Shown here in pieces: positions 36,022 through 46,600 of a stretch of 64,000 nt of DNA; positions within the stretch are counted from its first letter, which is position 1, and each line of letters opens with the position of its first letter. A program made the position numbers and the translations under genes. The DNA lies in the NCBI RefSeq assembly GCF_902498805.1, contig NZ_LR701583.1, positions 62,001 through 126,000 on the forward strand, read 5' to 3'. Under the pieces are notes generated by a model. That model did no database searches. It saw only the letters and a list, made by a program, of their open reading frames with translations, and was not told where the DNA came from. Source of the stretch: Imperialibacter sp. EC-SDR9. GTDB taxonomy: Bacteria > Bacteroidota > Bacteroidia > Cytophagales > Cyclobacteriaceae.

Positions 36022-36575
36022 GACGAGGAAACTGATCTTACTTTCGACAACGTAAACGCCGTTGTCACACCTACAATGGCACCCATCAAGTGTGACTCCC
36101 AACTCACCCCCGGCTGCGAAGGGAAAATCCCATAGATGATGCTGCCATACAGCACCACCACTACAATAGAAATGAACAATGATTGGAAATCCTTCCGAAA
36201 AATACCAAACGAAATGAGGAAAAAAGCCAACCCGTATATCAATCCACTGGCACCAACATGGTAGAAAGGCCTGCCAAACAACCATACAAATATCCCCGTG
36301 AAAAGATAACACTGGAGAAATACCCTGGTGGCAATCTTGTCATAGAAATAGTAAAGGGCTCCACCCAAAAAAAGTAAAGGGAGTGTATTGGATGTGATGT
36401 GCATCCAGCTACCGTGGATCATAGGGCCGGTAAGTATGCCGATCAATCCGTGGAGTGTCCTTGGATAAATGCCAAGAAAGCCAAGATCAATAGACACGTA
36501 GTTTTCCACAGCAAAGAAAGCCCACATTAAGAAGACAAGCCTGAGGGGGGGAAGAATGTACTTTCCGTTAAGCAT
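36018..36575 (-). CDS. Rhomboid-family intramembrane serine protease
   Basis: 185 residues, six hydrophobic helices. The rhomboid marks are present: H59-x-x-x-N63 (HITSN, oxyanion region), the nucleophile Ser110 in GASGLIYG and the catalytic His162 in SWESHLMGAIVG. It would cut membrane proteins within the bilayer. It is a shorter paralogue of the rhomboid at 60230-60979; both share FLGIYPRTL and the SWESHL motif. Its start codon sits one base after the T-run of an upstream terminator. Confidence 0.92.
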   Translation of the reverse strand: MLNGKYILPPLRLVFLMWAFFAVENYVSIDLGFLGIYPRTLHGLIGILTGPMIHGSWMHITSNTLPLLFLGGALYYFYDKIATRVFLQCYLFTGIFVWLFGRPFYHVGASGLIYGLAFFLISFGIFRKDFQSLFISIVVVVLYGSIIYGIFPSQPGVSWESHLMGAIVGVTTAFTLSKVRSVSSS

Positions 36576-36576
36576 G

Positions 36577-36599
36577 AAAAAACCCAGGGACTGCCTGGG
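36577..36599 (-). terminator. Terminator between the TerB-like gene and the rhomboid gene
   Basis: On the minus strand CCCAGG, a five-base loop, CCTGGG, then six T (36582-36577). The rhomboid ATG begins at 36575, so the hairpin occupies its usual ribosome-binding region. Confidence 0.7.
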
Positions 36600-36621
36600 C
36601 TGTTTATTGTCAAATAGGTTT

Positions 36622-37089
36622 TTACTTCTTTGCCGGGTCGTTGATCATCGTCAACTCCATCAATTTGGCCTCCTCATAACTAACCGACAAATATCCCAGA
36701 ATGCCGCCAGAGGATTCAGCAATCTTCTTGGCAATATCCTTCAGACTGGCATAAAATTCAGTAGAAAAGGTTTTGTTTAGCTTTGGCAAAATGAGGTTCA
36801 ACTTTTTCAGTTCTCTGTTGATGGCCGGCCCTCTCTCGGATGCGTTGTGAGGCAGCTCCTCTATCATGGTCATGAAATCGTTTTCAAACCTCTCCCCTAC
36901 TGCCTTATAGTAGCCTAGCAGCGACTCCCTTGCTTTCTGCTGTTTCACCTTAGCCAGCTGAATTGCCTTTTGAATCTCTGACTTATCAATATTATCGTCT
37001 GCGCCCGCAATCAGCACCGATACATAGGCAGGTGCCTTTAGCAAAATTTCTACTTCGTCGTCACGAAGTTTCTCAAATTCAGGTATCAT
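36622..37089 (-). CDS. Small helical protein, possibly TerB-like
   Basis: 155 residues, no signal peptide or membrane helix, predicted almost all helical. The segment LLKAPAYVSVLIAGADDNIDKSEIQKAIQL resembles the first acidic motif of TerB/TerB-like proteins, where two Asp-rich turns bind metal, but the second half does not clearly match. I therefore treat the relation as tentative. It is a single-gene unit bounded by its own terminator. Confidence 0.7.
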   Translation of the reverse strand: MIPEFEKLRDDEVEILLKAPAYVSVLIAGADDNIDKSEIQKAIQLAKVKQQKARESLLGYYKAVGERFENDFMTMIEELPHNASERGPAINRELKKLNLILPKLNKTFSTEFYASLKDIAKKIAESSGGILGYLSVSYEEAKLMELTMINDPAKK

Positions 37090-37246
37090 TAGATATCGTT
37101 TGTTGAAATGAATGTCTTATGCGAAAATATCAAAATTTGCGTTACTGAAAACGATGAGTCATCACTTTTACTAACAAACATTTAAACCTCACTATATTTC
37201 TAATGTTTTACTTAAATTTAAAGACTTGGAAAGCTAAAAAGAAAAT

Positions 37247-37594
37247 ATGGCCAACATAATAGATTTATCTTATTTGGAAAAAGTTTGTGAAGGAGATACT
37301 GAATTCATGAAAGAAATGATTGAGGCATTTATCGAGACTATCCCAGAGAATTTGACTGAAATGCAAAACGCTCACAATGCCGCCGACTGGCCTCTGCTGG
37401 CACGAATAGTTCATAAAATGAAGCCCTCCATCGCATTTATGGGCATAGAGGAGCTAAAAGCTAATGTACTTGAGCTGGAAACGCTTGCCAAAGAGGGGAA
37501 AAAGCCTGCCGAAATAAAGACACTTGTTGCCAAAGTGGATAGCACCACCACTCAGGCGATTGCTGAATTGAGTGAGCTGCTAAAGACATTCTAG
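37247..37594 (+). CDS. Hpt-domain phosphotransfer protein
   Basis: 115 residues forming one histidine phosphotransfer four-helix bundle. The phosphorylatable His56 lies in LARIVHKMKPSIAFMGIEEL, matching the H-x-L-K-x-x-x-x-x-x-G pattern of Hpt domains with Met for Leu. The end has a helical tail that closes the bundle. It should shuttle phosphate between receiver domains. No hybrid kinase is adjacent; the orphan receiver at 35611 is the closest candidate partner. A bidirectional terminator follows. Confidence 0.9.
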   Translation: MANIIDLSYLEKVCEGDTEFMKEMIEAFIETIPENLTEMQNAHNAADWPLLARIVHKMKPSIAFMGIEELKANVLELETLAKEGKKPAEIKTLVAKVDSTTTQAIAELSELLKTF

Positions 37595-37614
37595 CAACCC
37601 TATTGTATGTAAGC

Positions 37615-37652
37615 AAAAAAAGGCTGTGCTTCATGGAAGCACAGCCTTTTTT
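37615..37652. terminator. Bidirectional terminator between hpt and the giant surface gene
   Basis: AAAAAA then GGCTGTGCTT, a five-base loop, AAGCACAGCC then TTTTTT: a perfect 10-base stem flanked by A and T runs, so it works for both convergent genes. Confidence 0.92.
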
Positions 37653-37669
37653 GCTGGATCGCCAACGGA

Positions 37670-40600
37670 TCAATGAATAATCAACAGCTTCTTAGGTTCG
37701 AACCTGGCATTCTCGTTGCTGATGATCACAAAGTACATGCCACTGGGCACGGACCTTGTGTCGAATGTTGCCGCTTCACTCCCCTTCTGGACCCTTCCGT
37801 TCGAAATGGTAGCTCCCGCCTGATCAATCAGCCTCCATTCAAAGTCGTTGTTTAGTTGACTATCAAACCTGACACCAACTTCTGTATTGGCCGGGTTCGG
37901 GTAAAGGGCGTAGGATGAGGCTATTTCGCCGGGAAGGTCTACGCCGGTTTCTGTAGCCTGCTTGCCTTTAATGTCCAGAGACGCAGCTTGATAAATCAAC
38001 TTAGTGTCGTTGCTCTGAATAAACGCCACCACTTTCAAATGATCGGGGTCCTTTACAAGCTTCCCACTAATTTCCCAGGTGTAAGGGAAGGTTAGCACTG
38101 TTTCCGTGCTTAGCCCGGCAAACCCACTGATGATCTCGCCATTACCATTGGGTAGTAACTTACGCATAACACTTTGGTATGGTTTGCCCTGAAACTCAAG
38201 AGAATCTTCTACGATGGCTACATACAAGCGATGCTCACCACTTGAAGGTACAGTTCCATTTGTAGAAGCCTTTCTGCTTACCTTAACATTGAACGACAGC
38301 TCAGTATCACCGGCACTTAGCTGTTCGATGGATATGCCTGCCAGAGGATCCCGAAGCGACGACCTGGATAACTCCAGTTCACGAAAAGGTCTTCCACTGG
38401 CACCTGCCGCCCGATAAGTTTCTTCCGACACGTTGCCAGAGAGAATTGAAGTGGGCACATCTGTAATACCATAGAAAAGAACCCTTGACCCGGCATCGGC
38501 CTTGTTGAGCTGGTTAAACGGATCACTGCCCTCCCCTCCTTTGAATTCGGTATGATAAGCTATCGGGATAATATCATTATTGTTGTTAGTAAGAACCGCA
38601 AGTTCCTTTTGAAGTTGTGTGTCAACCTCATTGCTCAACGAGTTAGTTGTTGAGCTAAATTTCTCAAGCAGCACCTGTTTGGTTCGGTTGCCTATCCAGA
38701 AGTTATCAAATGCAAAGCCCTCGTCGGTTGGATCTTCTGAGGCGTTGGACGCAAACGCAAACCGAAAAATAACTTGCTTTTTGTCACCGGGAATCAGATC
38801 CAGTTTCTGTCGGGCCGATGCGTAGGTAAAGTCCACCTGACCGGTCTTCAGGCTCGTTCCAGCCCAGCCTACTCTGCTGCTTGAGGTACTGAAAAAATCC
38901 TGGCTTCCCGGATCAGAAGAGATGCCGTCGATTGTATACCAATTTTCTCCAGTTGACTGATCTTCGAGTGGTTCGTAACTTCCAAGCACCTTCCAGGTAT
39001 CTCCATTGTCGACAGAGTATTGAAATACAACGCCGTCCTTCCTGGCCTCTGTTAGAAACATCCTGTCGAAGCTCACCATTGGGCGTGTAAGTGCTGAGAG
39101 ATCAAAAGCAGGTGACATCACCCAGGCGGTTTGATTGATTTGATAGAGGCCTCCGGCTTTTGTAAACATCGCCCTCTCCCCAACACTGGCTGAGTTGAGA
39201 TTTTGTCCGCCGCTGGTACCTGTCTCCCAATCATTGGGACGGACGGCTTTTGAAAACTTATCCTCAGTAGGCGTAAACAGAAATGTATTATCTACCCACC
39301 AGCCATCAGTGCCAGCCTCAAAGCTGTGCGGAGTGAAATTTTCGCCGACACTAACAAGGGGTAAAATGTGAACCACCCTCTCGGTAGCAGCAACACACTC
39401 GTTCACAGAAACCATTGTCAACCTCACAGTGTAATCGCCCTCTCCAGGGAAAGTAAAGCCTCCGTACTCAGCGTCAAAATAGGCCCGAGCAAAATCATTG
39501 CTATTCTGGGTATCAGGGTTGCTGCTCCTCTCCATGATTAAAATGTCCCCGCTAGCGGTTACCCACTCAAGCTTCATGTATTTCAAAAACTGATCGGGCA
39601 ATATTCGGTTGTCAAACGAGAAAATAGTCGGGCTACCGGCTACGACATGCCTCCAGGCAATATAGGGGTCGGGCGAACTACCGATATTTCTAACTACCTC
39701 TACCGAATTAACAGTACCATTAACACCAGTAACTTTCGCCTTGAAGATATAGTTACCAGGCGTAGGTTTTTCAGTATAAATGAAATTAGTTCCTGTACCT
39801 ATAACAGTTTCCACAGCATTGGCGGCATCTCCCTTAATCGTCCATTCTACTGAGCTAATACCACCTAAAGCTTCTGCGTTGGGAACATTGGCTGTTAAAT
39901 CAATATCAAACGATGAACATCCACCAGTCACAACTAAATCAACCTGAGGAATGGGCTGCACAGTAACTGTTTTTGTGACCTCATTGTAGCAGCCATTTGT
40001 ACCAGAAGATCCGTAGGTTATCGGATAGCTGGTGTTAGCTCCATACAAATCTTCGCCTCTCGCAACCAACGGAGCAAATACTGCTGTGGTGAGACTTGTA
40101 GTAGTGGTACCAGTGCCGGTAAATGTACCATTGCTCTGATTGCCGGTAAACCGGATAACCTGACTTTCCGACACATCTACTAACAGGTTACTGTTTTCTT
40201 CATCAAAAGAAATTGTGCTGGAAAAATCAACCACTGTCAAAGGCTTCACCCGAACCACCCTTTGGAGAGAGTCGATACAACCATTGGCATTTGTCAATGT
40301 GTACGTAATCGTAAACTCTGGATTTTCCGCAGCAGGCAACTCTTGTGGATCCGTGAGCCCCACTGCCAACAGAGGATCAAAAATGGCAGTTCCATCGCCA
40401 TTGTCTGTAATACCGGTTCCCTTAAAGGTGCCGGCCAGCGTTCCCGCCAAAGAACCAACAAGGTTAAATGTTCCATTATCTACGCAAATGGCATAGGTAC
40501 CTGGCACAGGTGTGTTATCATCATCATCAAAGGTCATTGTGACCGTTGGAAGTGCGTTGATGATGACCTGTACCTCGGTAGCGGCACTACGGCAGCCTTC

Positions 40601-43600
40601 GCCGGTTACCTCAGAGGTGACATAGAATCGATAAGTGTCCGGTGTCTCCGAGTCAAAAACCGGATTTAGGTTTGGTACGAGATTGTTATTGTCAGCAGTT
40701 GTCGTTGTTAAGAGGTTATTCAGTACCTGATCACTATACCACCTATAAGTGAAATCAGAATTTGGGTTATCTATCTGGATATTGCCTATATCTTCACCTA
40801 TGCAATAGGTGTAAACATTGTTCTCACCGTTATTTCCAATCACAAGAGGAGTTGACGCTGTTGGCACATGGAAATATTTAAAAGTTTCCGTCTCACTCTC
40901 GCAGCCGGTAAACGCTCCGTCCAGATCAAATCCATTTGTCTGTGTAACCGTGAACAACCATGGTTCCTGCCTGGCATAGTATTTTGGGGTAATACCGTCT
41001 GCTTGAAGTTCGTCGGGAGTAAAGCTATTAATCTCCGAAACCAGCAAACCATCTTCATTCCATATTCGGACACGTGACCCCGGAAATCTGTTTGATATGC
41101 TAAAAGTGGGGAAGTTATTCTCGTTTTCACACTTCGAATAAATAGGGTCGCTATCATCAGAAACATTGCTCATGGTAGGTTCCAGCGGCACTGGGACTAT
41201 AGTAATCGTTATTGTCCTGGAACTGCTTTCACATCCTTCGTAGGAAATCGTTCCATCAATATTACTTGTTCTCGTTGCCTGGAAAGTATAAACTTTGTTC
41301 TTGTTGAGATCTGTTATCGGTTTAGTTATTCCCAAATTTGCGGCAGAGGCAGAAGTAGACCCGACCGCACCTTCATAGACGAAGCTAGAAATACCAGTAA
41401 GTTCATCAACGAGGTACCAGCGATAGCGCTCACTTGGGCTTACCTGAGTCAATTGAAAATCTGGAATTGGATCAGTATCGTTACAATAAAAGTAGTTGTT
41501 GATCCCACTCAGGGTGGTAGGTGGATTTGGCTTGCTGTACAACGTTACTTTCACAGCTATAGGAGGAGTTTCGCAACCTGCCCAATTTCCATCATTCCTA
41601 ATGTCGGTTGTTTGTGTTACTAGAAAATACCTGGAAGAAGATCCTCCGTTAGGCGGAGCAGTAGCACCAACAAGAAACAAGTCACTAGCTGTAGCGGTTT
41701 TCTGCTCTGGATCGGTTGACGAGCCGGAGATAAATATTGGTGTGGTAAGACTCTTAACTATATTCCCACCTACCTCTGCTGCCAGGAACCAGTTATATTT
41801 TGTTTTTGCGTCAGCAGACGAGTAGCTATTTTGAACAACAAACTCGACATCAGATGTAACCTCATCGGTGCAATATTTAAACTCAAATACATCCGTTCCT
41901 CCTATATCTACTGCGGGTAGGGCACCGTGATTCACATTGCTGGCTATTACTGGCTGAGAATAGTCGGGATAAACTGTAATTTCAATAAGCGTCGCAGGGC
42001 CCTCACAACCATCAAACTCTGTTTCATCATTCTCACCTTCTGTCCTGGTTAGCCAAACTCTGTGAGTTCCAGGATCATTTTTATTGAAATCCTTTGCTGC
42101 CAACTGTGCACTTGTAATACTATTAGCCTTTGCAACAAACTTGTCTGTTGCGTCAAATTCGCCATTCTCATCGTTGTCAAAATACCAGGTGTACAACACT
42201 CCCGTTGCTGCCGTCGCTGTAAGGTTTTCGACATCATCACCCTGGCAGGTATAATAGCTTGTCTTCAACGACGCCCCCAACGCAATAGCGGGTGACAACG
42301 GCGTTGCTGTCACATCCACTACAATCTTTCTGGGAGTCGACACACAGCCACTTGCAAAATTTCCTTCCCCCATATAGCTGGTCTGCTCAACGAAGAATAT
42401 ATATTCTTTTGGTGTTAGGTCGCCTGGAGTTAGACCGCCTGGTTCCAAAGGCAAAATTAGCTCTTCGGCAGTAGCGGTTACGCCTTTCGCTGAAGCAATA
42501 GCGATGGGCGAGCCATAGTTGATATTGCCGGAACCATCTGCGTTATACCATGTGAAGAAAGTCCCAGCGGGATATCCTGTATCCAAAGTAGAATTATCAA
42601 GCGTGATACCACTAATAGCTGCGTCCTTCTGACAATACTCAAACCGATACTCCCCGCTAGCTACAAGCGTTTCATCTTCAATAACTGGTGCCTGTGGCCG
42701 GTAAAATACATTGATGGTCAACACTCGCTCGGGCCCCTCACAGTCTTGGTAAGTTTGAGTGACATAAATCTTGGTTGGTTTTCTTGGAGACCCACTAGTG
42801 ACTGAACCCGAAATATTTGCCAAGCCCATTATACTTGGAGTGACCACCCCAGTGGTGTTTTGTGCCAATAACGGGCCTCTTACACCTGCGTTATCCTGAT
42901 AGAAGGAATAGGTTACTGTGGAGGTAAAGGTGGAAGTAAAAGAAAAATTACTTACTGTCTCATCATTACAAAAGTTGTAAGTGTATTCACCAGAAGCCAG
43001 ATTTGAAATACCAGGCACTTTGTTAACTCTAAAAACTGCAGATGCTTCTAAAGATTCGCAGCTACCCTGTGGGTGAGGATCCTCCGACCCTGGTGCTTTT
43101 AAATATAGCCTATACGTAGTGGTATTACTTGTCACTCCGATAGTGCCATCACTGGCCAGTTGGTCTATTACAATTTCCGTCGCTTCTGAACCAGGAGGAA
43201 AGGTAAAGGTTTTTGAAATTCCTCTCGTAACGTTTTCGACTCTATAAGATGCCCACTCGGTCAGACTAGCTAAGCCACTGAAACTTCCGTTGTTGATTAG
43301 CACATCGAAATCATATTTTTCTCCGGGCTCCAAACAGTAAGTATTACCAATTAGGTTTTGAATCGCTAAGGTAGGTTGTGAGTATATATTAATTGTCTCT
43401 GAGTCGTATCGATAAACCGGGGAGTAAGTTGCTAAACCCGTTTCATACCAGTAATTCCTGTAAACCCTGAAACCACCAGCTCCATATTCCTTATTATAGT
43501 ATGAAATGTCTATCGACCAGGACGATGAAGGCGCTGTATAAATAACGCCATTCCAGGAAGCAGCAGTGCCTGTTAAACCAGCATTATCCTCAACACCATT

Positions 43601-46600
43601 TGGGGTAACCACTGTGTACCGACTAAATTTCACACCGTACCCAACCAGGTCAGTATCGTAATACGTAAAAACCGGATCTATATCATTAGCGCAATATTCA
43701 AGCGCAATGTTATTACTGCCATCCACATCGTTATTTTCTGCAAAAACTGATACATAGGCGTTGACGTTCATCTGCCTTGTATAATCAGCTGTGACTCCAG
43801 TCACCGTGTTTGTCATAGTATATTTGATATTATGCAATCCCTGGCCAGCCAGCAAAGGGGTAAATTTTGTCGTGACTTGGCCCCCACTGGTTGTCTGGGT
43901 TCCCAGACCAGGCCCGGTGAATACCCCCGTGTGATTAGCAGGTGCATACCCTTTTAGGGTCACTGGGTTATCATCATTTTCCGTAAAATTGGTCGTATAA
44001 GGATCTTGATATAACCTAATGTGCTTTAAGCTTACCTTGGTCGGCAGACTCTTGCAACCAGAGGCCGCATCAGTTTGAATAACCCAGTAGGTAGCTATTC
44101 CCGCTGAGGATGGATCCGGATAGTCATTGTAAGGGTCCCCGCCATCAGCCAAACCCCACTGAGTAAAGGAGGGGTTCGTGAGACCGTCTAAAGCACCTCC
44201 TTGGCCGGGAACCGTTAAATTAGCATCGGCAAACCATTCTAACGAATTATTATTGGAAGTAAAGTTTATTGGGTTCGGGCTGTAATAATATGGGTTATCA
44301 TAGTCGACTGAATTGTAGGTATATGACTCGGTGAAATAATTAAACTCGGTGGGCGAAGCAACAGGTGCGTCAGGTTTTACACTGCCCACATCACCCAGGT
44401 CCGTGCCCACGTCTAATCCAAGTATGCTGGCAGCACCTCCAAGATTAAGTACATCAGCGGTGGCGGTGGCGGTGGCCAAATTCGTGCCCACTTGCACGTT
44501 TGCTATCGTGATATCGTTTAGTTGACCAAGGCTACCGGCGCTGGCAGTGTACGTAACACGAAGCACATTGTTGGCCGGGAAGCTCACAGAGCCTGTAACC
44601 GGGTTGCCGCCACCTTGAGTATCTGAAAATGTCGGTATCACCGCAGTATTGAAAACAAACCCATTGGGCAATTGAACGCTGAACACCTTACTCGTGCCCT
44701 GCTGAATGTCACCGTCTTGTGTTTCAGTAATGGCAAAAGACCCTGTTCGATACCCCCCGTCTACACATATTTGAGTAAGGTCTAAAGCTGTGATATTAAC
44801 CCCGTTTGAAATCAGGAGTTCGTTATCGGTAAGGTCGGCCGAACTGTTTGATTCGGCGTCGAGGCCGGTTACGTTAACACTGAAGGTTCCAAGAGGCAGG
44901 GTAGTCGGCACGTTCAGGGACCAGCTACCACCTGAAAGCGTAACAGCACCTCCTGATACATAGGGGCCATAAGGGCCGCCCGGGCCATCGATAGTAATGC
45001 TAACAGATGCAGCACCGGTAGCAAGACCTTCCAAAAGAGGGGTTTGGTCTATCGTAATCAGAGAATACACTGTAAGTGCAGGCCCCTGACTGTCAACTGT
45101 CACATTAAGCGTCGAATTAGTTGTGGAGTTAAGGTTAACGCTTGCGTCGGTCGCCGTGATTGGTATATTTCTTATCCCATTGTTTAAGAACTTGGCAGGA
45201 ATGGGCAATTGGTAAGTATAAACACCCGTAGCTCCTACTTCTGTCATAGGTTGAGTTGCAGACAATGAAAGAAGGAGGTTGGTCAAATCAGCTGTGACGG
45301 TCAGCCCAGACTCTCCTAAGTCTGCTGAAATTGTGATGAGCTCATCGGAGCTGAAGATGCCCGCCGATCCTACGACATTACTTCCTGTTGCCACCGGATT
45401 TGGTGAGAAAACAGGAGCAGCCTCATCAGCGAGATAAAATGTGAACTGGTTGGCGGCTATGTCCAACATAAATTTGGTGGGATCCGCTTTGGCGCTTATC
45501 TGGGAGTTGTTCCTGACCTTTAATGTATATGTTTCCTTTCCTGTAGGAGTACCAACTATATCATTCAAATAGAGCCTGAATGACGGCCCCGAGTAGTTGT
45601 CATTATTACCAAAGATACTTTTTGGGCTTTGGTTCCTGGCCCACTGGATATCTGCATCATCATTGTCATTGATCACAACGCCTGTTCCATTGTCATTGTA
45701 AATCAAACAGAGCTCATCTTCATCGCAAAGCGAGCTGCCATTGGTATAGTCATCCCTTTTTATTTGGCCATTATTCGAATTGGCGATGTGTACAACTCTA
45801 TCGCTGGTACCGTCTCTGTAAACTTCTTCAGAAAAGGTAATTGTTACATACGAGTTGTCAGGCTGAGGGACTGCGCTAATAATCCTTATGAGGTTGCTAA
45901 CATCAATCAAATTTAAGTTCTGGTTACCCGTATTCCCTACTAACGTATTATCGCTGCCGTCTTTGACATTGGTACCATTCACTGCAACACTTACCGTCTC
46001 AGCTCCGGTGACGTCAAGCACGGTTGGGGTCGCTGTAAGGATAAACCGAATGATGGCACTACCGGTCGCAGTTAAGTCCTGATCCAGATCGTCTTGCAGA
46101 GTTGAACCAATAGAAATAGTAGCTCCACCGTTTGGCGCAGTAGCGGTGGTGAAGTCAGCCTTCGCCAAAGTGCCGCCGCCCTGCTTCACAACAACTTCTG
46201 AAAAAACTACCTCAAAATAGGCGTTTGCTGATTGTACAGAAGAGGAAACAATGTAAGGTGCAGCCCCATCTGAGGCACCAACAGTCGCTGCAATGGCTGC
46301 AACAGCATTTAAATCTGTCACCTGAGAAGCGACGATATCCACATCTGGGGTAACTCCAGTATCCGGAGAGCCACCAGTATTGAGTGTCAAAGTTACCTCA
46401 TTGGCAGCCGATACTGCCGCAGATAAAATGGTATAACCTGCAACGGAGAAATCATCGGATCCACCGTCTACATCAATAGAACCGGCAGCAATGTCCTCTG
46501 AAAAAGTAATGACGATTTGGTCAATATAACCATCGGGCGTGTTGTCTTTGGTTACAGCCGAGACAACCGTTGGTGCCACCCCATCTGCTACCGTTCGATC

